DNA from: Streptomyces sp. NRRL S-455
GTDB lineage: Bacteria > Actinomycetota > Actinomycetes > Streptomycetales > Streptomycetaceae
DNA length: 64,000 nucleotides
Reading direction: 5' to 3'
Assembly: GCF_000717875.1 (NCBI RefSeq)
Contig: NZ_JOCT01000001.1
Coordinates: 186,001-250,000 of the forward strand
This document shows, in pieces, positions 16,668-25,191 of the stretch. How positions within the stretch are numbered: position 1 is the stretch's first letter; each line of letters starts with the position of its first letter. The position numbers were made by a program, and so were the translations under genes. Below the pieces are notes generated by a model. It was given only the letters and a program-made list of their open reading frames with translations, was not told the DNA's origin and searched no databases.

Positions 16668-16686
16668 TCCGGCACCCCGGAGGACG

Positions 16687-18015
16687 TCAACCGGTCGCGC
16701 ACGCCGTCCCGTTGAGCGTGAACGCGGACGGGGCCGCGCTGTTGCCGCCGTGACTGGCCTGGTAGCCGATGCTCACGCTCGCGCCCGGCGCGATGGTGCC
16801 GTTGTACGACACGTTGACCGCGGTCACCGACCCGGACGTGGGTGCGTACGTGGCGCCCCAGCCGCCGGTGACCGTCTGGCCCGCGGGCAGCGTGAAACCG
16901 AGCTTCCAGCCGCTGACCGTCGTCGTGCCGGTGTTGGTGATGGTCACGGAGGTGGTCAGGCCGGTGTTCCAGGCGTTCACGGAGGCCGTCACCTTGCAGG
17001 CGCCGGGCTGGGGCTGGGGAGCCGGGCCCGACCTGTCGAGGCCGAAGAAGGTGAGCACACGGGACGCCATGCCGTGGGCGTACAGGTTGTGGCCGACGCC
17101 CTGGAGGCTGACGGCCTCCACGGGGGCCTGGTCGCCCGTTCCGCCGTAGCGGGTGCGGACCCAGCCGGACTGGGGCGTGTCGGTGGCGGCCGGGGCCTGG
17201 CTCACGCCCTGGACGTTCGTCCACTGCTTGACCTGCTCCCCGAAGTTGGGATAGCGCAGCACGTCGTCCTGGGTGCCGTGCCAGATCTGCATCCGCGGCC
17301 GGGGCCCGGTGTAGCCGGGGTACGCGTTCCGGACCAGGTCGCCCCACTCCTTCGGGGTGTGGGTGACCGTGCCCCCCGAGCAGGCGCTGTTCCACTCGGA
17401 GCCGTCGGTGGTGGCGAAGCAGCCGAACGGGACGCCCGAGAAGGCGGCACCCGCCGCGAACACGTCGGGGTAGTCCCCGAGCAGGACGTTGGTCATCATC
17501 GCGCCGGAGGAGATGCCCGTGGCGAAGACCCGCTCGGTGTCGGCGTCATAGGTGCGGGTCACCCAGTCGATCATCGACTTGATGCCGACCGGGTCGCTGC
17601 CGCCGCCACGGCGCAGGGACTGGGGCGAGGAGACGTCGAAGCACTTGCTGCTGCGGGTGACGGACGGGTAGAGCACGATGAACCCGTACTGGTCCGCCAG
17701 CGTGTCGTACTCGGTGCCGTTGTACATGTCCGGGCCCGAGCCGGTGCACCAGTGCACGGCGACCACGACCGCCGGGTCCGGGGTGACGCTCTCCGGCACG
17801 TACAGGTACATCCGCAGGTTGCTGGGGTTCGCACCGAAGTTCGCGACCTCGGTGAGGGTCGCGGCGGGTACGGCCCTCTCGCCGGCGGACTCGCCGGCGG
17901 CGGCCGCGGGTGCGGTGACCAGGGTGGCCGCGAGCGGCAGCAGGGCGGCGAGGAGCGCGAGGAGCACCGACCGCAGCGGTCTCCTCGCCGTGGGGTGGTG
18001 GGAGGTGGCAGACAC
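16687..18015 (-). CDS. Secreted CE1/PHB-depolymerase-type esterase with CBM2
   Basis: The 442-residue precursor has a signal peptide (about residues 1-40, ending AAAAG). An esterase domain of the PHB depolymerase/feruloyl or acetyl xylan esterase type (about 50-320) carries the nucleophile motif GISSGAM (GxSxG), HWCTGSG as oxyanion region and a late GVGHNLY His. A Pro-Gln linker follows, and a C-terminal CBM2 (about 342-442, with WNTGLTTSVTITNTG and a LNGTACATG end). It should act outside the cell on esterified xylan or similar polymers while bound to cellulose. A CebR-like box lies 172 bp upstream. Confidence 0.87.
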   Translation of the reverse strand: MSATSHHPTARRPLRSVLLALLAALLPLAATLVTAPAAAAGESAGERAVPAATLTEVANFGANPSNLRMYLYVPESVTPDPAVVVAVHWCTGSGPDMYNGTEYDTLADQYGFIVLYPSVTRSSKCFDVSSPQSLRRGGGSDPVGIKSMIDWVTRTYDADTERVFATGISSGAMMTNVLLGDYPDVFAAGAAFSGVPFGCFATTDGSEWNSACSGGTVTHTPKEWGDLVRNAYPGYTGPRPRMQIWHGTQDDVLRYPNFGEQVKQWTNVQGVSQAPAATDTPQSGWVRTRYGGTGDQAPVEAVSLQGVGHNLYAHGMASRVLTFFGLDRSGPAPQPQPGACKVTASVNAWNTGLTTSVTITNTGTTTVSGWKLGFTLPAGQTVTGGWGATYAPTSGSVTAVNVSYNGTIAPGASVSIGYQASHGGNSAAPSAFTLNGTACATG

Positions 18016-18186
18016 GTCCGTGTCCCTTCCGTTGTGAGGCGCGGATCGAGGACGTCGTACGGCGGTTCAGCAGGCCGGGTTCGCCTGGCTGAGCAAGGCC
18101 GGGCGCCCGGGCAGTCGGCAGTACTCGCACGGCCGACGGTGAGATCTGTGCGTCCGACCGGCATGGTGGCATGGACATGGCTTCCA

Positions 18187-18200
18187 TGGAAGCGCTCCCA
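18187..18200. promoter_or_regulatory. CebR-like operator, one mismatch
   Basis: TGGAAGCGCTCCCA differs at one base from the streptomycete CebR consensus TGGGAGCGCTCCCA. CebR is the LacI-family cellobiose/cellotriose-responsive repressor of cellulase genes. The position upstream of a cellulose-binding esterase gene fits cellulose control. Confidence 0.6.
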
Positions 18201-18251
18201 CATCTGTCGTCGCCGCCACCAGGACCGGCCGAATGCGTTTCGCGCGAGGCG

Positions 18252-18280
18252 TTGACTAGAAAGCGCTTGCCCTCTACCTT
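18252..18280 (+). promoter_or_regulatory. Pectate lyase promoter with embedded LacI-type palindrome
   Basis: TTGACT and TACCTT are separated by exactly 17 bp. The spacer contains AAGCGCTT, a palindrome with the central CG typical of LacI-family sites. A repressor there would cover the promoter. Confidence 0.55.
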
Positions 18281-18410
18281 CCGTTCAGAAGTGTGACCCA
18301 CCAGTGCCCCCTCACCCAGCGGGAGGAGGCATGGTGAACACCTATGCGAACGCCATTCATGAAGCTGACCGACCAGGCACCATGAGGCACCTGAAGGGAC
18401 GCACCCCCAC

Positions 18411-19391
18411 ATGCGTACTCACCCCCCACGCACCCGCTTACCCGGAGCCACCCTGGCGGTCGCCGCAGCGTCCGCGCTGGCGACCGTGGCGGTCCTGGCC
18501 GTTCCCCAGCCGGCCGGGGCCGCCGAGGCTTCGCCGATCGGGTTCGGCGCGGGCACGACCGGCGGCGGCAGCGCCCCGGCGGTCACCGTCTCCACGCTGA
18601 GCGCCTTCAAGTCGGCCGTGACCGGCAACTCGGCCAAGGTCGTCCGGGTCAACGGCCTGATCGCGCTGAGCGGTCAGGTCGACGTCGGGTCCAACACCAC
18701 CGTCCTGGGCGTGGGTTCGTCGTCCGGGTTCACCGGCGGTGGGCTGCGGCTGAAGAAGGTCTCCAACGTCGTCGTCCGCAACCTGAACATCAGCAAGCCG
18801 GTCGCGCCCGCCGACGGCATCACCGTCGAGGCGTCCGACAAGGTCTGGATCGACCACAACTCCTTCTCGGCCGACCGCGACCACGACAAGGACCACTACG
18901 ACGGCCTGCTGGACATCAACCACGGCGCGGACAACGTCACCGTGTCGTGGAACACCTTCAAGAACCACTTCAAGGGCTCGCTCGTAGGCCACAGCGACAA
19001 CAACGCGAGCGAGGACACCGGTCACCTGAAGGTGACGTACCACCACAACCACTTCGCGAACGTGTACTCGCGCATCCCCAGCCTGCGCTTCGGCACCGGG
19101 CACTTCTACAACAACTACGTCGAGGGCGCCGACACCGCCTGCCACTCGCGCATGGGCGCCCAGATGCTGGTCGAGAACAACGTCTTCCGCTCGACGAAGA
19201 TCGCGGTGACCACGAACCGCAGCAGCGACGTCGACGGACACGCCAACCTGCGCGGCAACGATCTCGGTGGAGCCGCGACCGAGATCTCGCGGGTCGGCAC
19301 CTTCACCAATCCGCCCTACAGCTACTCGGCGGAGCCGGCCTCGTCCGTCGTCACCTCGGTGACCTCGGGTGCGGGCGCCGGAAAGCTCTGA
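18411..19391 (+). CDS. Secreted pectate lyase, polysaccharide lyase family 1
   Basis: The 326-residue precursor has a twin-Arg-free signal peptide (residues 1-38, ending GAA). A right-handed beta-helix domain follows, with the family 1 motifs VWIDHNSFS (vWiDH) and TYHHNHFANVYSRIPSLRFG (the catalytic Arg-containing segment). It cleaves polygalacturonate by beta-elimination outside the cell. The Shine-Dalgarno is weak (AAGGGACG, long spacing); an earlier start is possible. It forms a tandem pair with a PL3 lyase 55 nt downstream. Confidence 0.92.
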   Translation: MRTHPPRTRLPGATLAVAAASALATVAVLAVPQPAGAAEASPIGFGAGTTGGGSAPAVTVSTLSAFKSAVTGNSAKVVRVNGLIALSGQVDVGSNTTVLGVGSSSGFTGGGLRLKKVSNVVVRNLNISKPVAPADGITVEASDKVWIDHNSFSADRDHDKDHYDGLLDINHGADNVTVSWNTFKNHFKGSLVGHSDNNASEDTGHLKVTYHHNHFANVYSRIPSLRFGTGHFYNNYVEGADTACHSRMGAQMLVENNVFRSTKIAVTTNRSSDVDGHANLRGNDLGGAATEISRVGTFTNPPYSYSAEPASSVVTSVTSGAGAGKL

Positions 19392-19446
19392 CAGCCCGTC
19401 CGCTCGGACACCCCACATCCGCTCAGACGACAGAAGGAATCGGGAC

Positions 19447-20235
19447 ATGACTTCTGCGACACGTCCGCGCGCCCGCAGGCGCGCACTGACCGGCGTGCTG
19501 GCCACGCTCGGCCTCTCTGCTGGCATGATCATGACCATCAACGCGCCCACGGCGAGCGCCGCCACCTGGCCGACACCGAACGGCAGCCAGGGCACCTCCT
19601 CCACCATCTCGGTGTCCGGAACCAAGGACTACGGGATGAAGCGGTACTACGGCACCGGGAGCCTGGCCGGTGACGGCCAGGAAGAGGGCCAGGACCCGAT
19701 CTTCAAGCTGGCGGACGGCGCCGTGCTGAAGAACGTCATCCTCGGCGCCCCGGCGGCCGACGGCATCCACTGCGAGGGCAGCTGCACGCTGCAGAACGTC
19801 TGGTGGGAGGACGTCGGCGAGGACGCCGCCACCTTCCGCGGCGGCAACGGGGCCACCTACCAGGTGATCGGCGGCGGAGCGAAGAAGGCGGCGGACAAGG
19901 TCTTCCAGCACAACGGCGGCGGGACGCTGACCATCTCCAACTTCGCGGTGCAGGAGTTCAAGACGCTCTACCGCTCCTGCGGTGACTGCTCCACGCAGTA
20001 CACCCGCAAGGTCAACCTCAACACCATCGACGTGACCGGCACCGGCTCCACCGCGCGGCTCGTGGGGATCAACGTCAACCGCAACGACGTGGCGACGCTG
20101 CGGGGCATCACGATCCGCAACGACTCCGGCCGCAAGGTCGTCCCCTGCCAGAAGTACAACAACAACACCGCTGTCGGGTCCGGCCCCGACAGCACGAACT
20201 GCCTCTACTCCACCTCGGACATCACCTACAGGTAG
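19447..20235 (+). CDS. Secreted pectate lyase, polysaccharide lyase family 3
   Basis: The 262-residue precursor has a signal peptide (about residues 1-38, ending TASAA). A compact beta-helix follows, with PIFKLADGAVLKNVILGAPA and IHCEGSCTLQNVWWEDVGED, signature segments of PL3. A VFQHNGGGTLTI stretch and paired Cys follow. The acidic cluster binds catalytic calcium. AAGGAATC stands before the ATG at 19447. It is in the same operon as the PL1 lyase, so endo-lyases of two families are co-produced for pectin breakdown. Confidence 0.92.
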   Translation: MTSATRPRARRRALTGVLATLGLSAGMIMTINAPTASAATWPTPNGSQGTSSTISVSGTKDYGMKRYYGTGSLAGDGQEEGQDPIFKLADGAVLKNVILGAPAADGIHCEGSCTLQNVWWEDVGEDAATFRGGNGATYQVIGGGAKKAADKVFQHNGGGTLTISNFAVQEFKTLYRSCGDCSTQYTRKVNLNTIDVTGTGSTARLVGINVNRNDVATLRGITIRNDSGRKVVPCQKYNNNTAVGSGPDSTNCLYSTSDITYR

Positions 20236-20646
20236 TCCGGAAGCAGCACTCCCCCCACGGTGAAGGCGGTCGTGCGCGACGTCCCGGCGGGCGCTGCGCA
20301 GGGCCGCCCGCGTCATGCGCCACGCACCCGCGCGGGATCGGCCGGCAGATGCCGTACTACGGCCGCGAAGGCGGTCGGCCGGCCTGCCGGCACGCCCCGC
20401 CGGCGATCGGCCGACGCGTTCTGCGCGACCCGGCCGGCTCGGGGGCGACTGGGGGCACACGTGGGGGACGCTGCCGGAAGCGGCGGGCATCGGCTCCGTC
20501 CTGTGGCGTGCGCCGCCCGGCCCGGACCGAGTCACCGTCGGCCAACGGGCGCACAGTTCGCGCACAGTCACTCTCCGGTTCCGCTTCGTTGTCAGTGCCG
20601 TGGTGCAGACTCCCCGTCAGTTGGCACTTCGCCTGGGGAGGACAAC
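20236..20646. other. Intergenic region before the HEAT-repeat gene
   Basis: The 411 bp hold several open frames on both strands but none with a ribosome site or a recognisable product. The only element I can support is the damage-type promoter motif at 20589-20611. Confidence 0.5.
20589..20611 (+). promoter_or_regulatory. PafBC / RecA-NDp-like promoter motif
   Basis: TTGTCAGTG, eight bases, then CAGACT. The motif bound by PafBC in actinobacteria is TTGTCRGTG-N8-TAnnnT, so the only difference is C for T in the -10 part. It lies 35 nt upstream of the GTG of the HEAT-repeat gene. DNA-damage control is inferred. Confidence 0.5.
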
Positions 20647-22674
20647 GTGTTCAGGGGGATCGACGAGGTCGACTGGGCCTCGCTGCGGCATGCGTACGGC
20701 AGCGCGGAGGACGTACCCGGATTACTGCGGGGACTGGCCTCCGCCGACCCGGCCGAGCGGGAGACCGCGCTCGACGGGATGTACGGCGCCGTGCACCACC
20801 GGGGAGACGTGTACGACTCGACGCTCGCCTGTGTTCCGTTTCTCCTCGCGCTCGCCGTCCGCGAGGAGGAGCGGGGCCGGGCGGAGGTCGTGGAACTCCT
20901 CGTCAGCATCGGCGGCGCCGACGGGTCCGGCGATGCCGCGGACGACCTGGCCGCGCGGGCCCGTGCCGCGCTGCGGGCGGGTGCGGAGGTCTTCGTCCGG
21001 CTCGCGGGGGACGCGGACGCCGGGGTTCGCCGGGCCGCCGTGGAAGCGCTCGTACGGTTCCTGGACCAACCGGCGCGCGTCCTCGCCCTGGTGCGGGAGC
21101 GGCTCACGGTGGAGCGGGACGAGGGGGTCCTGCTCGCCCTGATCGAGGGTCTCGGCCTGTTCGCACGGCGGCACCGGTCGGCCGGAGAGGCCCGAGCCAC
21201 CGAGGCGGTGCGCCTGCTGGCGACCCTGAGCGGGCCCCCGCACGGACCCGGGCCGCGGCTGGCCGCGCTCGGCCAGCTCGCGGGCTGCGCCCCGGAGTCG
21301 CTGCCCGCCGATCTCATACCGACCGTCGTCCAGCTGCTCCGCGACAGATCCGGGCAGCGCGCCTGCACGCGGCACCCGCCGGACCGCCCGGGTGCGGACA
21401 CGCTGGCGGACCGGCTGCGGCGCCTGCGTCCCTCGGACGAGGAGGGCTCCCAGCTGCTGCGGACCCTGCACCGCGCGCTCGGCGGCCGGGTGGCCGACCG
21501 GGTCGCCCTGCTGTGCGGGCAGTTGACCAGCCCGGACCCCCTCGACCGGTGCAACGCCGTGTGGATGTCGGCCGGGCTGTTCCGCGAGTGGCGTACCGGC
21601 ACCGAGGCGCCGGTCGCCCTCATAGGCGCCCAGCTGGGCGCCGAGGAGAGCTGGTTGCACGATGCGGCGGTCGCGGTCCTGGTGGAACTCTTCGACCTGG
21701 CGGCGCCCGCCGCCGACCACCTGCACGCGCTGGTGGCCTGCCGTCCCGAGCTTCGTATACGGCACGGGGAGCGGGGCACGCCGACACTGGGCGGACCGCT
21801 CAAGGCACTGGCCCGGGCGGGGGACGCACGGGCCGTGCCGCTGCTGGCCGAGGTGCTGGCGGGTCCCGTCGTCCCCGACGACCTGGGGCTGGTGATACCT
21901 CACCTGGGCCGAGCGGCCGCGCCGCTCGCTCCCGCGCTACGGCGCCGGCTCGCGCGTGTTCCGCTCGACGGGCCCGGCAGGCAGGAGCGGGCCGTTCCCC
22001 TGCTGTTAGCACTCGCGGCACTGGGCGACACCGAGTCCGTACCTTCAGTGGGGCGCCTGCTGCGCGGTATGCCGGACGGGCCGGGGTTGTGCGACGCCGT
22101 CACGGAAGCGGCCGCCCATGCCCTCGGTGCGTTCGGCAGCGCCGCACACGAGACCGTACGGGACTTGCACGGGCTGCTGGACACCGACTGCGCCGTCACG
22201 GCGGCCCGGGCACTGTGGTCGGTCACGGGTGCGGCGGATACCGTGCTGCCTGTACTGGTAAGGGAGTTGGCGGAGACGGAGCGTGGCCGGCGTCGCCGGG
22301 CGGCGGCGGGCCTACTCGGGCGACTGGGGCCGGCGGCCCGTCCCGCGCTGCCCGGGCTGCGCCGGATGACCGGCTCCGGGGACGCCTTGGAGCGAGCCGT
22401 GGCCGCCTGTGCGGTGTGGCGCATCACCGGGGAGCCGGAGAAGCAGGTCCTTCCGGTCCTTCGCTCGGCATGGGCGGAGCATCCGCACACGCGAACGACG
22501 ATCGCCGGGTGCGTGAAGGCGCTGGGGCCCACGGGGGCGCCCCTGCACGACTTGCTGCGAGCGGAACTCAGGTCCCCGCGGCGGCATCGTGCGGACGCCG
22601 AGGGCCACGGCCCTCAGGACATCCATGCGGACGAGGTGCTGTTGCGGACGTGTCGGGCGGCGCTGGCCGAATAG
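20647..22674 (+). CDS. HEAT-repeat protein
   Basis: The 675-residue protein consists of helical repeats of about 35 residues. Examples are the segments around DADAGVRRAAVEALVRFLDQ (near residue 130) and GDARAVPLLAEVLAGPVVPD (near residue 395), plus a RAAAGLLGRLGPAARPALPG unit near 555. There is no signal peptide, membrane helix or catalytic motif, so it is probably a cytosolic scaffold. The GTG at 20647 follows GGGGAGGAC. The damage-type promoter upstream hints at a stress role. Confidence 0.75.
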   Translation: MFRGIDEVDWASLRHAYGSAEDVPGLLRGLASADPAERETALDGMYGAVHHRGDVYDSTLACVPFLLALAVREEERGRAEVVELLVSIGGADGSGDAADDLAARARAALRAGAEVFVRLAGDADAGVRRAAVEALVRFLDQPARVLALVRERLTVERDEGVLLALIEGLGLFARRHRSAGEARATEAVRLLATLSGPPHGPGPRLAALGQLAGCAPESLPADLIPTVVQLLRDRSGQRACTRHPPDRPGADTLADRLRRLRPSDEEGSQLLRTLHRALGGRVADRVALLCGQLTSPDPLDRCNAVWMSAGLFREWRTGTEAPVALIGAQLGAEESWLHDAAVAVLVELFDLAAPAADHLHALVACRPELRIRHGERGTPTLGGPLKALARAGDARAVPLLAEVLAGPVVPDDLGLVIPHLGRAAAPLAPALRRRLARVPLDGPGRQERAVPLLLALAALGDTESVPSVGRLLRGMPDGPGLCDAVTEAAAHALGAFGSAAHETVRDLHGLLDTDCAVTAARALWSVTGAADTVLPVLVRELAETERGRRRRAAAGLLGRLGPAARPALPGLRRMTGSGDALERAVAACAVWRITGEPEKQVLPVLRSAWAEHPHTRTTIAGCVKALGPTGAPLHDLLRAELRSPRRHRADAEGHGPQDIHADEVLLRTCRAALAE

Positions 22675-22679
22675 GGCGC

Positions 22680-23102
22680 GACGTGCTCCAGGGCCGGCCT
22701 TGGAGCGCCGCCATCACCGGGGAAGCCACGGCCGGGGAGCCCCCGCCGGAGGGGCAGGCCCCGGTGGTGGGCCCGCGCAGGGGAAGTCGCCGTCGAGGTC
22801 GCGCCGTGGGTGGCGCGCCTTGTTGGGGTCCACCTCGTTGGGGCCTGCCTGTAGGGAGCCGCCGGTGGGGGCGCCCTATAGAGGCCCGGCTGTAGTGGCC
22901 CCCCTGTAGGGGCCCGCGTAAGTGGGAGCACCGGGCCGCAGGCACCCGCGCCGCAGGGCGTCCGCCCGCGACAAGCCCCGCAGGGAGCCACCTTGCGGGA
23001 GGCCCGCCCTGCTGGAAACCCGCCCGGCCGGGAGCCCACACAGCAGGGAGTTCACACGGCAGGTGGCCCACCCCACCGGAACCTCGCCCCACAGGGAGCT
23101 CC
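22680..23102 (-). pseudogene. Decayed pentapeptide-repeat-like region with 15-bp periodicity
   Basis: Read on the minus strand, much of this stretch repeats every 15 nt with GC-rich units such as GCGGGCCCCTACAGG. One frame gives short blocks like RADALRRGCLRPG that recall pentapeptide A(D/N)LxG repeats. No single frame is maintained: good blocks occur in different frames, and positions where Leu is expected often read Pro. I see no ribosome site. It looks like a former pentapeptide-repeat gene downstream of the Rv1733c-like gene. This is inference from periodicity. Confidence 0.4.
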
Positions 23103-23106
23103 ACCT

Positions 23107-23691
23107 TCACCCCGTCGTACGCCCCCACAGCGGCCCGAAGCGGGACCACTCGGCGTCCCACTGGTCGATGCGGCGGCGCTCCAGGCGGCGGCGTACCGCA
23201 CGGCCGCCCGCGAGTGGCACGGCCGCGGCGAGGAAGCCCGCCACGCCGCCGATCAGCAGAGCCCGCACACGGGCCTGGGTCTCGGTGACGGGGCGGGTCA
23301 CCTGGCGGCCCTCGCGGTCCGTCCACACGGTGATCGGTGTCCCCGCGGCGCTGCCCGCCAGAGCCCGTACCTGGCCGGAGTGGGAGGAGCCGTTCGCGGC
23401 GGTCCACCGTGCCTCAGCCCACACGTGCTCGGCACGGGACACGTGGCCGCTCTCGGAGGCCCTTCCGGGAGCCTTCTCGGCGAGCCGGGCCACGACGGGG
23501 CGCCACTCGACGCGCTCCCGGGCCAGCCCGCCCTCGACGGAGCGGCTCACCGTCGTGCCGGCCAGCAACGCGACGATCAAAGTGAGCGACCACACGCCCA
23601 GCACGACCCAGGCCTCCACCCTGTCGGCCCGGCGCTTGAGCGGATTGCGCCGCCAGCGCCACAGCCACACCTTCGGGCCACGTAACGTCAT
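23107..23691 (-). CDS. Rv1733c-like membrane protein
   Basis: The 194-residue protein opens with WLWRWRRNPLKRRADRVEAW, the conserved start of the actinobacterial Rv1733c family. A transmembrane helix (about residues 26-48) follows, then an extracytoplasmic domain (50-140), a second helix (143-163) and a basic tail. Function unknown; the mycobacterial homologue belongs to the dormancy regulon. I chose the ATG at 23689-23691 because GAGGAGG lies 9 nt upstream. Confidence 0.75.
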   Translation of the reverse strand: MTLRGPKVWLWRWRRNPLKRRADRVEAWVVLGVWSLTLIVALLAGTTVSRSVEGGLARERVEWRPVVARLAEKAPGRASESGHVSRAEHVWAEARWTAANGSSHSGQVRALAGSAAGTPITVWTDREGRQVTRPVTETQARVRALLIGGVAGFLAAAVPLAGGRAVRRRLERRRIDQWDAEWSRFGPLWGRTTG

Positions 23692-23897
23692 CGAAGGCAT
23701 CCTCCTCATGAGCGCATGACCATCCCGCCGCCCTCCCCATACGGAACAGGGCCCCTGGATGCTCACTGCACGTACCTCGGGACGGCCTCGCAGACGTCAC
23801 CGCGCCGGGGTCCGCCCGCCGTGTGCGGATGCGCCGGCAGGCCGGGCCTCTTCGCCGACACGGCCCTGACCTGCGCCGGAGCCCGTCCCGGAGGTGA

Positions 23898-23920
23898 CTG
23901 TCAGTGGTGGGGTGCAGACT
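23898..23920 (+). promoter_or_regulatory. Second PafBC-like promoter motif
   Basis: CTGTCAGTG, eight bases, then CAGACT. This has the same layout as at 20589 and shares its GTGCAGACT end. It lies 53 nt upstream of the ATG of the BNR-repeat gene. Confidence 0.45.
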
Positions 23921-23972
23921 GGCCGGTGTCTGAGACGAGGGCGTCAATGACGACGCCGCGGAGGTGATCGGC

Positions 23973-25061
23973 ATGACCGAGGTACTGCTCGCCGTGGGCA
24001 CGCGCAAGGGCCTGTTCATCGGGCGCCGGCGGGGCGGTGGCGCCTGGGAGTTCGACGAGAGTCCCTACTTCAACGCACAGGCCGTGTACTCGGTCGCCAT
24101 CGACACCCGGGGGGAGAACCCGCGGCTGCTGGCCGGCGGTGACAGCTCGCACTGGGGTCCGTCCGTGTTCCACTCCGACGACCTGGGCCGGACCTGGACC
24201 GAACCGGCCCGGCCGGCCGTCAGGTTCCCCAAGGACACGGGTGCGTCCCTGGAGCGGGTGTGGCAGCTGCACCCGGCCGCCGCCGAGTCGGACGTGGTGT
24301 ACGCGGGCACGGAACCGGCCGCGCTGTACCGCTCGGCGGACCGCGGGGAGACGTTCGAGCTCGTCCGGCCCCTGTGGGAGCACCCCACGCGGTCGAAGTG
24401 GATGCCGGGCGGCGGCGGTGAGGGCCTGCACACCGTGCTCACCGACACGCGCGACCCGAAGGCGGTGACGGTCGCCGTCTCGACCGCGGGCGTGTTCCGC
24501 ACCCTGGACGGCGGCGCGAGCTGGGCGCCCTCCAACTCGGGGGTCTCCGCGGTGTTCCTGCCCGATCCGAACCCGGAGTTCGGCCAGTGCGTGCACAAGA
24601 TCGCGCGGGACGCGGCGGCCCCGGACCGGCTCTACCTGCAGAACCACTGGGGTGTGTACCGCAGCGACGACGCGGGGGCGCACTGGACGGACATCGGCGA
24701 GGGCCTGCCGTCCACCTTCGGTTTCGCGGTGGCCGCACATCCGCACCGAGGGGACACGGCTTACGTGTTCCCGATCAACGCCGACGCCGACCGGGTCCCC
24801 GCCGACCACCGGTGCCGGGTCTACCGGACGGCGGACGCGGGCAAGAGCTGGGAGCCGCTCTCGGCGGGACTGCCCCAGGAGAAGCACTACGGCACGGTGC
24901 TGCGCGACGCGATGTGCACGGACGACGCCGAACCCGCCGGCATCTACTTCGGCAACCGCAACGGCGAGGTGTTCGCCTCGGCGGACGCAGGCGACAGCTG
25001 GCGGCAGCTCGCCTCGCATCTGCCGGACGTGCTGTGCGTGCGGGCCGCGGTCGTCGGATGA
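23973..25061 (+). CDS. BNR / WD40-YVTN-like beta-propeller protein (exo-alpha-sialidase-like fold)
   Basis: The 362-residue protein contains repeated Asp-box motifs of the type SxDxGxTW: HSDDLGRTWTE, RSADRGETFEL, RTLDGGASWAP, RSDDAGAHWTD, RTADAGKSWEP and ASADAGDSWRQ. This gives a six-bladed propeller. It lacks a signal peptide and lacks the RIP motif and Arg triad of true sialidases, so it is probably not a sialidase. GGAGGTGATC precedes the ATG at 23973. Function unknown; a damage-type promoter lies upstream. Confidence 0.8.
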   Translation: MTEVLLAVGTRKGLFIGRRRGGGAWEFDESPYFNAQAVYSVAIDTRGENPRLLAGGDSSHWGPSVFHSDDLGRTWTEPARPAVRFPKDTGASLERVWQLHPAAAESDVVYAGTEPAALYRSADRGETFELVRPLWEHPTRSKWMPGGGGEGLHTVLTDTRDPKAVTVAVSTAGVFRTLDGGASWAPSNSGVSAVFLPDPNPEFGQCVHKIARDAAAPDRLYLQNHWGVYRSDDAGAHWTDIGEGLPSTFGFAVAAHPHRGDTAYVFPINADADRVPADHRCRVYRTADAGKSWEPLSAGLPQEKHYGTVLRDAMCTDDAEPAGIYFGNRNGEVFASADAGDSWRQLASHLPDVLCVRAAVVG

Positions 25062-25178
25062 GGTGAGGGCCGGGCGGAGGAACGTGCTTGCGTGAACCTT
25101 CGGATGTCCCCGGGGGCTGCACGGGTGAACGTTCCGCCGACCGGTCCTACTGGAAACCCTCCCGGCATAGCGGACGGG

Positions 25179-25191
25179 CATACTACATGAA
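25179..25191 (+). promoter_or_regulatory. Possible leaderless promoter of the triple glycosyltransferase gene
   Basis: CATACT at 25179-25184 is 6 nt before the ATG at 25191 and no Shine-Dalgarno is present. An out-of-frame ATG at 25187 slightly upstream could compete. Confidence 0.3.

Larger units (their letters stand above)
18016..18410. promoter_or_regulatory. Divergent regulatory region between CE1-CBM2 esterase and pectate lyase
   Basis: This 395-bp gap holds no gene I can support. It contains a CebR-like box (18187-18200) nearer the esterase and a strong promoter for the pectate lyase (18252-18280). Each half therefore appears to serve its own divergent gene. Confidence 0.6.

Noticed and set aside
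20349..22895. An 848-codon plus-strand frame overlapping the HEAT-repeat gene
   Set aside because: The translation is Arg/Gly/Pro-rich with no motifs, while the overlapping frame has clear helical repeats and a ribosome site.
23973..25061. Calling the BNR-repeat protein a true sialidase
   Set aside because: It has Asp boxes but no signal peptide, RIP motif or Arg triad.
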